Positions 37,839 through 49,100 of a stretch of 64,000 bases of DNA are shown here, in pieces (positions within the stretch are counted from its first letter, which is position 1; every line of letters starts with the position of its first letter). Both the position numbers and the translations under genes were made by a program. The stretch is from NCBI RefSeq assembly GCF_015904235.1, contig NZ_JADZLT010000056.1:62001-126000 (forward strand). The letters are read 5' to 3'. This stretch comes from Methylobrevis albus (GTDB taxonomy: Bacteria > Pseudomonadota > Alphaproteobacteria > Rhizobiales > Pleomorphomonadaceae). The notes under the pieces were generated by a model that saw only the letters and a program-made list of their open reading frames with translations, had not been told where the DNA came from and did no database searches.

Positions 37839-38723
37839 TCATTCGACGTTCTGCACCTGCTCCTTGAACTGGTCCACCACCGCTTTGAGGGCGAGGCCGA
37901 TCTCGGTCAGCCGGGTGTCGTTCGACTTGGAGCAGAGCGTGTTGGTTTCGCGATTGAATTCTTGCGCCAGGAAATCGAGCCGCCGGCCGACGGCACCGTC
38001 GGCGGCGAGCAGGCCGCGCGCCTGCGCGACATGCGCGCCGAGCCGATCGAGCTCCTCGCGCACATCCGCCTTGGCGGCGATCAGCATCGCTTCCTGGTTC
38101 AGCCGCTGCGGATCGAGTTCGGCGCGGCCGAAGAGGGCTGAAAGCTGGTCGGCGAGCCGCGCCCGGATCGCCTCCGGCTGCCGCGCGGGGCAGGCCTCGG
38201 CGGCAGCGGCGAGGCTCTCGATCGTGTCGATCTGGCCGGACAGAATGCGGGCGAGCGCCGCGCCTTCCTCGGCGCGCGACGCCTTGAACGCTGTGAGCGC
38301 CGTGTCGAAGGCGGCGACCAGCGCCGCGTCGCGCGCCGCCGTGGCGGCTTCGTCGGCGGCGACGGCAACTGGCTCGACCACGCCGCGGACGGCGAGCAGC
38401 CCGTCGATCGAGGCCCGGCGCAGGTGCTTCTCGCCCTCATAGCGCTTCGCGGTCTCGACGAGCAGGTCGAGCAGCGTCTGGTTGATCGCATAGCCGCTGG
38501 CGGCGCCGTCGCGCTCCAGGGTCAGCGTGCAGTTGACCGAGCCCCGCGCCAGCCCGCCCTGCAGCTTCGCCCGCGCCTGCGCCTCGATCGCCTCGGCGCC
38601 CGGCGGCAGCCGCAGGCGCAGGTCGAGCCCGCGGCCGTTCACCGACCGCAGCTCCCAGGCGAAGCGCCACGGGCCGACGTGGCCGTCGTGGCGGGCGAAG
38701 CCGGTCATGCTGACGATGGGCAT
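37839..38723 (-). CDS. yicC: YicC/YloC family endoribonuclease
   Basis: YicC-type proteins are ring-forming RNases linked to small-RNA turnover in E. coli. The protein has 294 residues from the ATG at 38721-38723. The N-terminal YicC block reads [20 protein letters not shown], then [17 protein letters not shown]. The C-terminal DUF1732 block contains [20 protein letters not shown] followed by [20 protein letters not shown]. The frame runs on upstream through palindromic repeat DNA, which is not coding. It is immediately followed by gmk. Confidence 0.94.
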   Translation of the reverse strand: MPIVSMTGFARHDGHVGPWRFAWELRSVNGRGLDLRLRLPPGAEAIEAQARAKLQGGLARGSVNCTLTLERDGAASGYAINQTLLDLLVETAKRYEGEKHLRRASIDGLLAVRGVVEPVAVAADEAATAARDAALVAAFDTALTAFKASRAEEGAALARILSGQIDTIESLAAAAEACPARQPEAIRARLADQLSALFGRAELDPQRLNQEAMLIAAKADVREELDRLGAHVAQARGLLAADGAVGRRLDFLAQEFNRETNTLCSKSNDTRLTEIGLALKAVVDQFKEQVQNVE

Positions 38724-38794
38724 TTTTGCGTTCCGTTCTTCTGTTGTCCGGGCCTGCACCGGACATAGGGCGCAGTCGAAGCGAGGCTTAAAAA

Positions 38795-38936
38795 CCGCCC
38801 TCATCCTGAGGAGGCCCGCAAGGGCCGTCTCGAAGGACGAGGGCGGCCCCCATCGTCCGCCAGGTACCGCCCGCGACCGGGCCGCCTCGTCCTTCGAGAC
38901 GCATCGCCTTCGGCGATGCTCCTCAGGATGAGGCGG
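38795..38936. repeat. Two palindromic intergenic repeats (CCTCATCCTGAGGA family) between yicC and valS
   Basis: Unit 1 (38795-38845) runs CCGCCCTCATCCTGAGGAGG ... CTCGAAGGACGAGGGCGG around GCCCGCAAGGGC. Unit 2 (38882-38936) is in the opposite orientation, CCGCCTCGTCCTTCGAGAC ... CTCCTCAGGATGAGGCGG around GCATCGCCTTCGGCGATGC. They belong to the same family as the pair at 13488-13620 and have the same head-to-head arrangement with a spacer of about 36-41 bp. Confidence 0.88.
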
Positions 38937-38997
38937 GGATGGGTATGGCAGCACGGCGGGATGGCCCCAAGACCAGCCTGCGAAACAGCCCCCGCGC

Positions 38998-41832
38998 CTA
39001 CTCCGCCCGCAGCCGCGCCAGCGCCTCCGCCACCTTGTCGCGGCGCTCGGCGTAGCCGTCGCGCTTCTCGCGCTCGGCCTCGACCACCTCTTCCGGCGCG
39101 CGGGCGACAAAACTCTCGTTGCCGAGCTTCTTGTCGATGCGGCCGATCTCCTCGCCGAGCTTCACGAGTTCCTTCTCGAGCCGCGCATGCTCGGCGGCGA
39201 TGTCGACGACGCCGGCGAGCGGCAGGCAGGCGGTCGCCTCGCCGACCACGATCTGCGCCGCCTGCCCCGGCGCCCGGTCGGCGACCGAGACCTCCGAGAG
39301 GCGGGCGAGCCGCTTCAGCGCGCCTTCGTGGGTGCCGAGCCGCGCCCGGGTGACGTCGGACGCGCCGACCAGCACCAGCGGCACCAGCGTCGCCGGCGGC
39401 ACGTTCATCTCCGCCCGCACCGAGCGGATCTCGGTGATCAGCGTCACCAGCCAGTTGATCTCGTCGGCCGCGACGGAGGCGACCACCGGCCGCTCCGGCC
39501 AGCGGGTGAGCGCCAGCACGCTCTCGCGCTGCGGGCCGCCGTTTTCGGCGGTGCGCGCCCAGAGTTCCTCGGTGATGAAGGGCATGAAGGGATGCAGCAG
39601 CTTCAGAATCTCGTCGATCGCCCACGCCGTCGTCGCCCGCACCTCGTCCTTCGCCGGCCCGTCCTCGGCGGTGAGGATGGGCTTTGCGAGTTCGAGGTAC
39701 CAGTCGCAGAAGCTGTTCCAGACGAAGCCGTAGGCGACCGCCGCCGCATCGTTGAAACGGTAGGCGTCGACGGCGGCCGCGATGCCTTCGGCGGCCTTCG
39801 CCACTTCCACGACGATCCAGCGGTCGATGGTTTCGGTGACGGCGTCCGGATCGAAGCCGGCGGTGCGCACGCAGCCGTTCATCTCGGCGAAGCGCACGGC
39901 GTTCCAGAGCTTGGTGCCGAAGTTGCGGTAGCCGGCGACGCGGGCCGGCGCGAGCTTGATGTCGCGGCCCTGGGCGGCCATCGCGGTCAGCGTGAAACGC
40001 AGCGCGTCGGCGCCGTACTCGTCGATCAGGACGAGCGGGTCGAGCACGTTGCCCTTCGACTTCGACATCTTCGCCCCCTTCTCGTCACGGACGAGGGCGT
40101 GGATGTAGACGGTGTGGAACGGCTCCTCGTCCATGAAGTGGAGGCCCATCATCATCATCCGGGCGACCCAGAAGAAGATGATGTCGAAGCCGGTGACGAG
40201 CACGTCGGTCTGGTAGTAGCGCGCGAGCTCGGGCGTCTTGTCCGGCCAGCCGAGCGTCGAGAACGGCCACAGGGCGGACGAGAACCAGGTGTCGAGCACG
40301 TCCTCGTCGCGGGTGAGGAAGATCGCGCAGCGCTCCGGATCGCCGGCGAGCAGGCGCGCCTCCTCGTCGGTGAACATGCCGGTCGTCACATAGTGCGCCA
40401 GCGCCTCGCCGATCGCCTCGGCCTCGGTCTCGGCGACGAAGATGCGGCCGTCCGGGCCGTACCAGGCCGGGATCTGGTGGCCCCACCAGAGCTGGCGCGA
40501 GATGCACCAGGGCTGGATGTTCTCCATCCACTCGAAATAGGTCTTGTCCCAGTTCTTCGGCACGAAGTTGGTGCGGCCGGCGCGGACGCTGGCGATCGCA
40601 GGCTTCGCGAGTTCGTGGGCGTTGACGTACCACTGGTCGGTGAGGAACGGCTCGATCGGCACGCCGCCACGGTCGCCGTGCGGCACCATGTGGACGTGCG
40701 GCTCGATCTTCTCGAGGAAGCCGGCCTCCTCGAAGATCCGCACGATCAGCTTGCGCGCCTCGAAGCGGTCGAGGCCGTGCAACTGGTCCCAGACCCCGCG
40801 CTGCATCTCGGTCGGCTCGAGGCCGGCGAGGAAGTCCTCGTTGCCGTGGAGCACGACCTTGCCCTCGACGTCGAGGATGCTGATCGCGGCGAGGTCGTGC
40901 CGGCGGCCGACTTCGAAATCGTTGAAGTCGTGTGCCGGCGTGATCTTGACCGCGCCGGTGCCCTTCTCGGGGTCCGAATACTCGTCGGCGACGATCGGGA
41001 TCAGCCGGCCGACGATCGGCAGCAGCACCTTGGCGCCATTGGCGACCAGCTCGCGGTAGCGGTTGTCGTCCGGGTGCACCGCGACGGCGGTGTCGCCGAG
41101 CATGGTCTCCGGCCGGGTGGTCGCGACGGTGATGTAGTCGCGCATCTCGAACTCGGTCGGGCTGCCGTCCTCGTCCCAGGCGATCGGGGCGGCATAGGTC
41201 GCGCCGTCCGCGAGCGGATAGCGGAAGTGCCAGAGGTTGCCCTTCACCTCGGTCTGCACGACCTCGAGGTCGGAGATCGCGGTGAGCAGCTTCGGGTCCC
41301 AGTTGACGAGGCGCTTGTCCTTGTAGATCAGCCCCTCGCGGTAAAGCTGCACGAACACCCTGGCGACGGCCTTCGACAGGCCCTCGTCCATGGTGAAGCG
41401 CTCGCGCGACCAGTCGCACGAGGCGCCGAGGCGCTGCAGCTGGTTGACGATGGTGCCACCGGATTCGGCCTTCCAGCTCCAGACCTTGTCGACGAAGGCG
41501 GCGCGGCCGATGTCGCGGCGGCCGGGCTCCTGGCGCTCGGCGAGCTGGCGCTCGACCACCATCTGCGTCGCGATGCCGGCATGGTCGAGGCCCGGCTGCC
41601 ACAGCACGTCGCGCCCGCGCATACGCATCAGCCGCACCAGCACGTCCTGCAGCGTGTTGTTGAGCGCATGGCCCATGTGCAGCGAGCCGGTGACGTTCGG
41701 CGGCGGGATGACGATCGTGTAGGGCTCGGCGCCGGCTACGGCACCGGCGCCGGCCTTGAACGCACCGGCCGCCTCCCAGGCGGCGGCGACGCGGGGCTCG
41801 ACGGCGGCGGCATCGAAAGTCTTGTCCAGCAT
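38998..41832 (-). CDS. valS: Valyl-tRNA synthetase
   Basis: ValS charges tRNA-Val. The protein has 944 residues from the ATG at 41830-41832. The class I motifs are [20 protein letters not shown] (HIGH) and [20 protein letters not shown] (KMSKS). Between them lies the CP1 editing domain ([19 protein letters not shown]). The anticodon-binding domain and a C-terminal coiled coil ([20 protein letters not shown]) complete it. An open frame continues upstream for 34 codons but does not resemble the family. Confidence 0.97.
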   Translation of the reverse strand: MLDKTFDAAAVEPRVAAAWEAAGAFKAGAGAVAGAEPYTIVIPPPNVTGSLHMGHALNNTLQDVLVRLMRMRGRDVLWQPGLDHAGIATQMVVERQLAERQEPGRRDIGRAAFVDKVWSWKAESGGTIVNQLQRLGASCDWSRERFTMDEGLSKAVARVFVQLYREGLIYKDKRLVNWDPKLLTAISDLEVVQTEVKGNLWHFRYPLADGATYAAPIAWDEDGSPTEFEMRDYITVATTRPETMLGDTAVAVHPDDNRYRELVANGAKVLLPIVGRLIPIVADEYSDPEKGTGAVKITPAHDFNDFEVGRRHDLAAISILDVEGKVVLHGNEDFLAGLEPTEMQRGVWDQLHGLDRFEARKLIVRIFEEAGFLEKIEPHVHMVPHGDRGGVPIEPFLTDQWYVNAHELAKPAIASVRAGRTNFVPKNWDKTYFEWMENIQPWCISRQLWWGHQIPAWYGPDGRIFVAETEAEAIGEALAHYVTTGMFTDEEARLLAGDPERCAIFLTRDEDVLDTWFSSALWPFSTLGWPDKTPELARYYQTDVLVTGFDIIFFWVARMMMMGLHFMDEEPFHTVYIHALVRDEKGAKMSKSKGNVLDPLVLIDEYGADALRFTLTAMAAQGRDIKLAPARVAGYRNFGTKLWNAVRFAEMNGCVRTAGFDPDAVTETIDRWIVVEVAKAAEGIAAAVDAYRFNDAAAVAYGFVWNSFCDWYLELAKPILTAEDGPAKDEVRATTAWAIDEILKLLHPFMPFITEELWARTAENGGPQRESVLALTRWPERPVVASVAADEINWLVTLITEIRSVRAEMNVPPATLVPLVLVGASDVTRARLGTHEGALKRLARLSEVSVADRAPGQAAQIVVGEATACLPLAGVVDIAAEHARLEKELVKLGEEIGRIDKKLGNESFVARAPEEVVEAEREKRDGYAERRDKVAEALARLRAE

Positions 41833-41934
41833 GGGATGTTCGTCTTCGTCTCTGCGGGCGGTATGCATGGGTGTAAAGCCGACCGGCGCCGCCAAGTCAA
41901 CGCGGGCGACGGGCGGGCCGGGTCGCGCAAGCAA

Positions 41935-42292
41935 GGCACGGCGCCGGCAACCCCTTCTCCCCTTGCGGGAGAAGGTGGCGCGCAGCGCCGGATGAGGGGG
42001 CGGGCTCGCCGCAATCTCAGAGCCCGCGGTGAGGCTCTAACCCCTCATCCGCCCTTCGGGCACCTTCTCCCACAAGGGGAGAAGGGCAAGAGTGCAAGTC
42101 TCACAAGCAGATGACTCTGGCGGAAGCCGGGCTGTTGCGTTGGCACGGCGCCGGCACCCCCTTCTCCCCTCGCGGGAGAAGGTGGCGCGGAGCGCCGGAT
42201 GAGGGGGGCGGGCTCGCCGCAATCTCAGAGCCCGCGGCGAGGCCGCAACCCCTCATCCGCCCTTCGGGCACCTTCTCCCACAGGGAGAAGGG
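41935..42292. repeat. Tandemly duplicated palindromic element, about 152 bp per copy
   Basis: Copy A (41935-42086) and copy B (42142-42292) are nearly identical by eye. Each consists of an inward-facing pair: GGCACGGCGCCGGCA, CCCCTTCTCCCC..GCGGGAG, AAGGTGGCGCG.AGCGCCGGA, TGAGGGG, a spacer with CGCCGCAATCTCAGAGCCCG, then CCCCTCATCCGCCCTTCGGG, CACCTTCTCCCAC, GGGAGAAGGG. A 55-bp unique stretch separates them. Together they fill most of the 474-bp gene-free gap between valS and the cation transporter gene; no other feature was seen there. Confidence 0.88.
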
Positions 42293-42306
42293 ATTTTCCC
42301 AAAACC

Positions 42307-43683
42307 TCACACCCGGACCGGCTCCGGGTGGCCGACGATGCGCAGGATCTCGGGCCATTTCGCACGCACGGCGCGCTCCAGTCCGTCCACCGCCTCGTGC
42401 ACGACGGCGGTCTTCGTCGCCCCCGGCAGGCGGCAGTGGAAGGCGACGAAGAGGCCGTCGCCGAGGATGCGGACGCGGACGTTGTGCACGTCGGTGATGG
42501 CGTGCGGGCCGGCGGCGGCGGCGAGGTCGGCGCGGATCGCCTCGGCGGTGGCGGGATCGGCGGCGGCGCCCGGCAGCAGGTCCGGCATCAGCGATTCCAG
42601 ATGGGTCTCGACCTCGATGTCGTAGCCGAGTTCGGCGCGGATCGCCTCCTCCACCGCGCTCGCCTCCTCGTGCGCCTCGCCGAGCGGCAGGTCGCCGGCG
42701 ACCTCGATGTCGAGGCTGATCGAGAGGCGGCCGCCGAGGTCGGCCGCAAGATGCTGGATGGTGACGTGGTGGACCGGGATGCCGACGCGGCTCGCGGCGA
42801 GCAGCACCCGCTCGCGCACCGTCTCGTCGTCGACCGCGATCGGACGGGCGTTGAAGACGACGTTGGCGCCGGCGACGTCGGTCTCGACGGCGCGCCGCAC
42901 CGCGGCTTCCAGCGCCGCGATCCCCTCGAAGCCGAAGGTGCGCGGCACGTCCACGGCGACCTCGACGAAGCTCTTCGGCCCGACGTGGCGCACCCGCACC
43001 GCCGCCACGGTGACAACGCCGGGCAGGTCCTCGATCGCGCGGGTGAGCGCCTTGACGAGGCCAGCCGGTACCGCGTCGACCAGTTCGTCGACGGTGTTCT
43101 TCATCAGCCGCAGCGCCAGCACGGCGATCAGCACGGCGACCGCGATCGCCGCCGCCGGATCGCCCCACCAGAAGCCGGCGAGCGTGAGCAGGAAGCCGCC
43201 GATCACGGCGAAGGAGGAGATGACGTCGGAGCCGAAGTGCAGTGCATCGGCGGCGAGCGCCTTGCTGCCGGTTTCCTTGGCGACGCGCGAGAGCGCACGG
43301 GCGCGCCAGGTGTTGATGACGATCTCGACGCCGAGCACCGCGAAGGCGATCCACGAGAGGTTCGGCGGCGGCGCGACTTCGAACAGCCGGCGCACCGCCT
43401 CGACCATCACACCGCCGGCGAGCAGCAAGAGCAGCGTCGCCTCGGCGAGCGCGGCGACCGATTCGAACTTGCCGTGGCCGTAGGGGTGATTGTCGTCGGC
43501 CGGGCGGTCGGAATAGCGGACGGCGATCAGGGTGATCGCGGTGGCGAGGAAGTCGGTGCCGGAATGGAAGGCGTCGGTGATCAGCGCCAGCGAGCCGATC
43601 ATCAGGCCGACGGCGAGCTTCGCCCCCGCGAGCGACAGGCTCGCGACCAGCGAGATCAGGGCGACGCGTTCCTTCTTGGTCAA
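42307..43683 (-). CDS. Cation diffusion facilitator family transporter with a long, repeated cytoplasmic tail
   Basis: This inner-membrane divalent-cation/proton antiporter (zinc, iron, manganese or cobalt type) has six helices in the first 200 residues. Metal-site motifs are present: DAFHSGTDFLA (helix II) and DALHFGSDVISS (helix V). The usual protein is about 300 residues; this one has 458. The C-terminal 240 residues seem to hold three successive ferredoxin-like dimerisation domains. The start chosen is TTG at 43681-43683, preceded by GGGAGGGGC. An ATG at 43815 would add 44 arginine/proline-rich residues that do not fit the family. The metal is not predictable. Confidence 0.88.
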   Translation of the reverse strand: MTKKERVALISLVASLSLAGAKLAVGLMIGSLALITDAFHSGTDFLATAITLIAVRYSDRPADDNHPYGHGKFESVAALAEATLLLLLAGGVMVEAVRRLFEVAPPPNLSWIAFAVLGVEIVINTWRARALSRVAKETGSKALAADALHFGSDVISSFAVIGGFLLTLAGFWWGDPAAAIAVAVLIAVLALRLMKNTVDELVDAVPAGLVKALTRAIEDLPGVVTVAAVRVRHVGPKSFVEVAVDVPRTFGFEGIAALEAAVRRAVETDVAGANVVFNARPIAVDDETVRERVLLAASRVGIPVHHVTIQHLAADLGGRLSISLDIEVAGDLPLGEAHEEASAVEEAIRAELGYDIEVETHLESLMPDLLPGAAADPATAEAIRADLAAAAGPHAITDVHNVRVRILGDGLFVAFHCRLPGATKTAVVHEAVDGLERAVRAKWPEILRIVGHPEPVRV

Positions 43684-43842
43684 AAGCCCCTCCCGCCTCG
43701 ATCTCGGCACGGCGTCCACGGTTGGCACCCTGCCGATGCGGCAAGGAACGGTCCGGGGCAATGGCACCGATGCATGGCCGCCGCGCGTCGGGCGCGGCGC
43801 AGGACGCAAGCGCATAGCAGAAACCGGGCGGCGATACCCGCC

Positions 43843-45930
43843 TCAGCGTCCCCCGGCGGGTCTTTCCACGAAGATCTTCACCCGGTCGGCCCGGCCGGCG
43901 GCGTCGATCACCGCGATCGAGACGAAGCCGGCGCCCTTCGGCTCGAAGCTCAGCGTGCGGGCGAAGGGATCGGGCGGCAGCGGCTCGCCGTCGACGAACC
44001 AGGTGAACGGCGCCGTGCCGCTGCGCACTTTCAGCGGCAGCGGCGCCATCCGGCCACCGGGCAGCGCGAGCTCGATCCGCGCGCCGTCGGGCGGATAGGC
44101 GATGTCCGGCCCTGCCCCGGCGGTTGCCCCGGCGGATGCGGGCTCCGCGGCGCGCCGGGAGGCGAAGCGGCGCAGCGGCGGTGGCAAGTCGGCGGCGGCG
44201 ACAGTGAGCAGGCCCGCCGGCGCCGGCGGCAGCGGCACGGCGCCGCCGGCCCGCACGAAGGCGTCGCGCAGGATCGGCACCGCGACTTCGACACCGACGA
44301 GGCCGGGAACCGGCGCGCCGTCGGCCCGCCCCGCCCAGACGCCGATGACGTGGCGGCCGTCGTAGCCGATCGCCCAGGCGTCGCGGTAGCCGTAGGAGGT
44401 GCCGGTCTTGATCGCGACGCGGCTCGCGGTGGTGGTGATGCCCGGCCCGCCGGCGAGGATCGCGGTGATGTAGGCGGCCGAGCGCGGATCGAGCACCGGG
44501 CGGGCGTCGGCGACCGGGCCGCTTTCGCCCGGCCGGTCGGAGAGGCGCACCGGCATGCCGCCGCGGGCGAGCGCGGCATAGAGCGTCACGAGATCCTCGA
44601 GCGTCAGCCCGACGCCGCCGAGGCCGATGGCGAGGCCGGGCGGCGACAGGTCGGACAGCGCCGGCCGCACCCCGGCTCGGCGCATGCGCGCGATCAACCG
44701 CGCCGGCCCGACCGCATCCAGCACCTCGACCGCCGGCACGTTGAGCGACAGCTCCAGCGCCCGGCGGATCGGCAGCGTGCCGTGGAAGACGCGGTCGAAG
44801 TTTTTCGGCGCATAGCCGGCAAAGCCGGTCGGCCGGTCCTCGACCAGGGTTTCCGGATGCGCGATGCCGGCGTCGAAGGCGAGGCCGTAGATGAAGGGCT
44901 TCAGCGTCGAGCCCGGCGAGCGCAGCGCTCGCGTCATGTCGACGAAGCCCTTGCGCGGCTCGTCGAACAGGCCGGCGGAGCCGACCGAGGCGCGGATCTC
45001 GCCGGTCGCGTGGTCGGCGACGACGATGGCGATCGAGACGCGGGAGCCGATCGCGGGGGCACGCTCGGTGGCGAGCCGTTCGAGCTCGCCTTGCAGATGC
45101 GCGTCGAGCGTCAGCGGGACGACGCTGCCGGGCGCCGCTCCGGCGGCCGCGCGCTCTGCGGACTGAGCCGCGAGAATCGGGAAGTCGCGGCGGCGGGTCG
45201 GGATCGGCTCGCGCTCGGCGGCGGCGGCCGCGTCCGCCGTGAGGATGCCGGCGCCGACGGCACGCTGCAGCACGCGGCTGCGCGCGGCGCGGGCGGCGTC
45301 CGGGTGGCGGTCGGGCCGGCGCAGTTCGGGCGCCTGCGGCAGGGCGACCAGCAGCGCCGCCTCGGCCGGGGTGAGCCGGCGCGGCTCCTTGCCGAACCAG
45401 GCGAGCGATGCGGCGCGGACGCCTTCGAGATTGCCGCCGAACGGCGCCAGCATCAGGTAGGCGTCGACGATCTCGGCCTTGCCATAGCGCCGCTCCAACG
45501 CCAGCGCGTCGAGCATCTGGCTGAGCTTGCCTGGCGCCGTGCGGGTGTGGCGCCGCGCGGCGAGCCGGGCGACCTGCATCGTCAGCGTCGAACCGCCGGA
45601 GACGATCCGCCCATGCCGCACCAGCTGCCACGCCGCCCGGCCGACGGCGGCGACATCGACGCCGCGGTGGGCCCGGAACCGCCGGTCCTCGTAGGCCTCC
45701 AGCATGGCGAGATAGGTCGCATCGACGGTCGCGGCGTTCGCCGGCAGCCGCCAGAGCCCGTCGGCGACGACGAAGGGGCGGAGCAGGGCGTCGTTGCGGT
45801 CGACGACGGCGACGGAGGCCGGGGCGACGAGGTCGGGCGCGCGGCGGGTGGCGACGGCCTCGCGCAGCGCGAGCGGTGCCGCGGTGGCGACGAGGCCGAG
45901 CAGGATGAGGACGGCGAGGTGGGGTTTCAT
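43843..45930 (-). CDS. pbpC: Penicillin-binding protein 1C
   Basis: PbpC is a bifunctional peptidoglycan glycosyltransferase/transpeptidase anchored by one N-terminal helix. It has 695 residues. The glycosyltransferase domain (about 60-230) shows the catalytic EDRRFRAHRGVD and GGSTLTMQVARLAA. The transpeptidase domain (about 290-540) has SPGSTLKPF (the S-x-x-K serine), SLN and KTGTSYG. The last 90 residues form the PbpC C-terminal beta domain (FTWFVDGEPLPPDPFART). It is followed on the same strand by the cation transporter gene and preceded by the alpha-2-macroglobulin gene, its usual partner. Confidence 0.95.
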   Translation of the reverse strand: MKPHLAVLILLGLVATAAPLALREAVATRRAPDLVAPASVAVVDRNDALLRPFVVADGLWRLPANAATVDATYLAMLEAYEDRRFRAHRGVDVAAVGRAAWQLVRHGRIVSGGSTLTMQVARLAARRHTRTAPGKLSQMLDALALERRYGKAEIVDAYLMLAPFGGNLEGVRAASLAWFGKEPRRLTPAEAALLVALPQAPELRRPDRHPDAARAARSRVLQRAVGAGILTADAAAAAEREPIPTRRRDFPILAAQSAERAAAGAAPGSVVPLTLDAHLQGELERLATERAPAIGSRVSIAIVVADHATGEIRASVGSAGLFDEPRKGFVDMTRALRSPGSTLKPFIYGLAFDAGIAHPETLVEDRPTGFAGYAPKNFDRVFHGTLPIRRALELSLNVPAVEVLDAVGPARLIARMRRAGVRPALSDLSPPGLAIGLGGVGLTLEDLVTLYAALARGGMPVRLSDRPGESGPVADARPVLDPRSAAYITAILAGGPGITTTASRVAIKTGTSYGYRDAWAIGYDGRHVIGVWAGRADGAPVPGLVGVEVAVPILRDAFVRAGGAVPLPPAPAGLLTVAAADLPPPLRRFASRRAAEPASAGATAGAGPDIAYPPDGARIELALPGGRMAPLPLKVRSGTAPFTWFVDGEPLPPDPFARTLSFEPKGAGFVSIAVIDAAGRADRVKIFVERPAGGR

Positions 45931-45976
45931 GGGGGGGTGGGGTGGATTGATCGCGCGGCCTCAGACCGCGGCGGGC

Positions 45977-46132
45977 TCCCCCCCTCCCTGACCCTCCCCC
46001 TCGAGGGGGGAGGGGAAATCAGCGTCTGAACGAGGATAGATGGAACCGCAAGCGCGTTGGCCTGGCTGTCTTCGGATGCACGAGCCTCACCATCCCCTCC
46101 CCCCTCGAGGGGGAGGGTCAGGGAGGGGGGGA
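45977..46132. repeat. Inverted pair of GC-rich CTCGAG-centred repeats between the alpha-2-macroglobulin gene and pbpC
   Basis: Arm 1 (45977-46015) contains CCTCCCTGACCCTCCCCCTC then GAGGGGGGAGGGG. Arm 2 (46094-46132) is its reverse complement with few differences. A 78-bp spacer separates them, longer than in the copy at 18171-18279. The arms are near-identical to that copy, so this is a dispersed repeat family in this genome. Confidence 0.85.
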
Positions 46133-46198
46133 CTATCCGCGACGAACGATCCAACGTTCCGATACTCCCCGTGAGCATCGGCACAACCCCCACCCCCT

Positions 46199-49100
46199 TC
46201 ACTGCACCGGCCCGACGATCTCGACCCGCCCGCTGTCGGTCCGCGCCCGCTTCTCCGGCCGGTACATGTCCTCGACGCTCGCCGCCGGGTGGGCGAAGGC
46301 GCCGGGGGCGATGGCGCGGACCATGTAGGCGAGCTGGAACTCGGTCGGGTCGCCGCCGGTGCGGTCGAGCGCGGCGACGAAGCGGTCGGCGCGGAACTCG
46401 GTGCGGGCGACCGCGGCCTGCAGGTCGAGGCCGGCGAGCGCGGAAACGTCGCCGGCGCTGATCAGGTTCGGGTTGTCGATCGCGAACCCGGCCGGCAACG
46501 GATCTGAGACGACCAGCCGTGCCGCGACCTGCTCGGTCGAGGTGACGGTGATCACCGCGACGAGGCGGTCACCGAGCTTGACGGCCGCCGGATCGACGGC
46601 GTTGCCGTCGAGGTCGAGGTATTCGCGGACGATTCCATAGCCCTCGCCGCCGGCCGGCTCCGGCACGGCGGGAGCGCCGAGCGCGGTGATGCGGGCCTCG
46701 ATGCGGCGGTCGCCGCGGTTCTCGATCACGAGCGGCGACGCGGCGAGCTCGATCGCCGAGAGGTTGCGGGTGAAGACGCCGTCGACGGGGCGGCCGTCGA
46801 TGGCGAGGCGCGGCCGTGCTTCGCCGGTCAGCAGCGCGTTGGCGGCGAGCAGCATCCAGGCCTGTTCCTGGGTGCTGGTGTAGCGGCGGCCGGCCTGGGC
46901 GGCGGCGAGCGACGCGGCGAGGTCGCCGAGGTCGACGCCGTCGCTGCGGGTCTCGGAGGCAAGCGTCAGCACGGCGGCGCCGTCGCGCAGGTCGGAGCCG
47001 TAGTCGGAGCGCCAGCCGCGGTCGCTCTCGCCCCGCTTCAGCGCCGCGATGGCGGACTGGAAGACCGTCGCCGCGCGCGGGTTGTCGCCGTAGAGCGCGA
47101 GCGCCGCGCCGATCTGTGCCCGGGCGAGCGGGGTGGCGAAGTTCTCCAGCTTCGCTTCGCCGTAGTAGCGCAGGTCGCCGATCGAGGCGCGGCCGTTGCG
47201 GGCGAGCACATAGAGCGCATAGGCGACGTCCTGGCCACCCCAGCTGAAGTCGGAGGCGTAGGCGATCTGGTTGCGCAGGTTGGTGACCGCGAGGTCGAAG
47301 GCGATGTCCGGGACGGCGTAGCCCTTTTCCCGGGCGCGGGTCAGGAAGTCGGTGACGTAGGCGTCGAGCCAGGTGTCGCCGCTGCCCGGCGCCCAGAGGC
47401 CGAAGGCGCCGCTCGACGACTGGTTGGCGAGCACGGCGGTGATCGCCTGCTGCACCCGCTCGCGCACCGGCGCCTCGCCGGTGAGGCCGGCGGCGACGAT
47501 GACATCGTCGAGGTAGACCAGCGGCAGGGCGCGGCTGGTGATCTGCTCGGCGCAGCCATAGGGGTAGCGGTCGAGGGTGCGGACGAGGCCCGGCAGGTCG
47601 ATGCCGGCGGCGCCACCGACGAGCACGCTCGCCGCGCCGGAGCCCGGCACGAAGTCGGCGAACACGCCGTCGTCGAGGGTGATCGTGCCGGCGGTTTCGA
47701 GCGGCAGCGACCAGGAGCGCACCACCGGCGGTTCGTTGGCGCGCACGCCGAGCGTCAGCCGTTTTGTCAGGACCGTGCCGTCCGGCGTCGTCAGCGCGAC
47801 GTCGATGGTCTCGTCGCCGACCTCGAGGCCGGTGACGGGCACGAGCAGCTGCGTGCGGCCGCCGTCGGCGAGATCGAAGCTGCGCCGGCCGGCGGCGGCG
47901 TCGATCTCGACGATGCCGCCGTCCGCCGTGACGGCGATGGACATGGCGCCTGCGGAGCCCTCCAGATGCGTGACGTCGAGCAGCAGGCGCGAGCGGTCGC
48001 CGGGCGCGAGGAACGCCGGCAGGCTCGCGTTCACCACCACCGGATCACGCACCAGCACCTCGCGCTCGCCGTGGCCGACGCCGGTCTTCGACCACGCCTG
48101 CACCATGATGCGGACGGAGCCGTTGAAATCCGGGATCGGCACCGAAAGCTCGACCTTGCCGTCGGCGCCGACGCGGGTGACGCCCTGGAAGAAGGCGACG
48201 AGCTGTTCGGTCGGCGGCGTGCCGGAGAAGCGCGACAGGCCTGAGCCGTCGCCGCCGGAGCGGACCACGCCGCGGCTGCCGATCATGCGGTCGATCAGTT
48301 GCCCGTAGAGGTCGCGGATCTCCATGCCGAGCCGGCGCTGGCCGAAGTACCAGCCGTCCGGATCGGGGGTGGCGAAGCGGGTCAGGTTGAGGATGCCGAC
48401 ATCGACGGCGGCGACGGTCACGTAGGCCTCCTCGCCGGCCGGCAGGTTGGCGAGCGTCACGGCGACGGGCAGATCGCTGCGCGGCGCCGGGTCGGCCGGC
48501 AGCTCGATCTCGACGGCGAGGCGGCGGTCGCCGGGGTCGACGCCGGCATAGGTGAGGCCGACGGCCCGGCCCGGCATCCGCTTCGCCTCGAGGTCCATCG
48601 GGCGGAACAGCGACGCTGTGACATAGGCGCCGGGGCCCCAGGCGTCGGTGACGGGGAACTCGATCGTGGTGCCTTCGAGCGGCACCTCGACGCTCTGCAT
48701 CGCGATCAGGCGGTCGTCGACCACCTGCACCAGCGCGACGCCGGCGAAGCGCGGCTCGATGCGCGCGCGCACGGTGTCGCCGATCCGGTAGCGCGGCTTG
48801 TCGAGCGTCACCTTGATCGCGTCGGGCGTGTCCTCGGCCGCGGGCGCGACGTACCAGCCGGCCTCGAAGCTCATGCTGGCCGGCAGCAGCGCGCCGGAGG
48901 GGTCGCGCACGGCGAGTTCGTACTCGCCCCATTCGACCCGCGCCTCGACGCGCGGGCGCTCGCCGGCGGCGACGTCGACGGTGCCGTCGGCAACCCGGGT
49001 GCGGACCTTCACCTGCTCGAAGTTCCACTCGCCGTCGGCGCTGTACCACTGGAACTGCGTCTCGACCTTCGACAGCGTCCACGCGAGGCCGCCCGCGGCC

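Noticed and set aside
42199-46029. A plus-strand open frame of over 1,200 codons
   Set aside because: It lies wholly antisense to pbpC and the cation transporter gene, whose minus-strand products match families end to end. The predicted product is Arg/Gly/Ala/Asp-rich shadow sequence typical of high-GC DNA.
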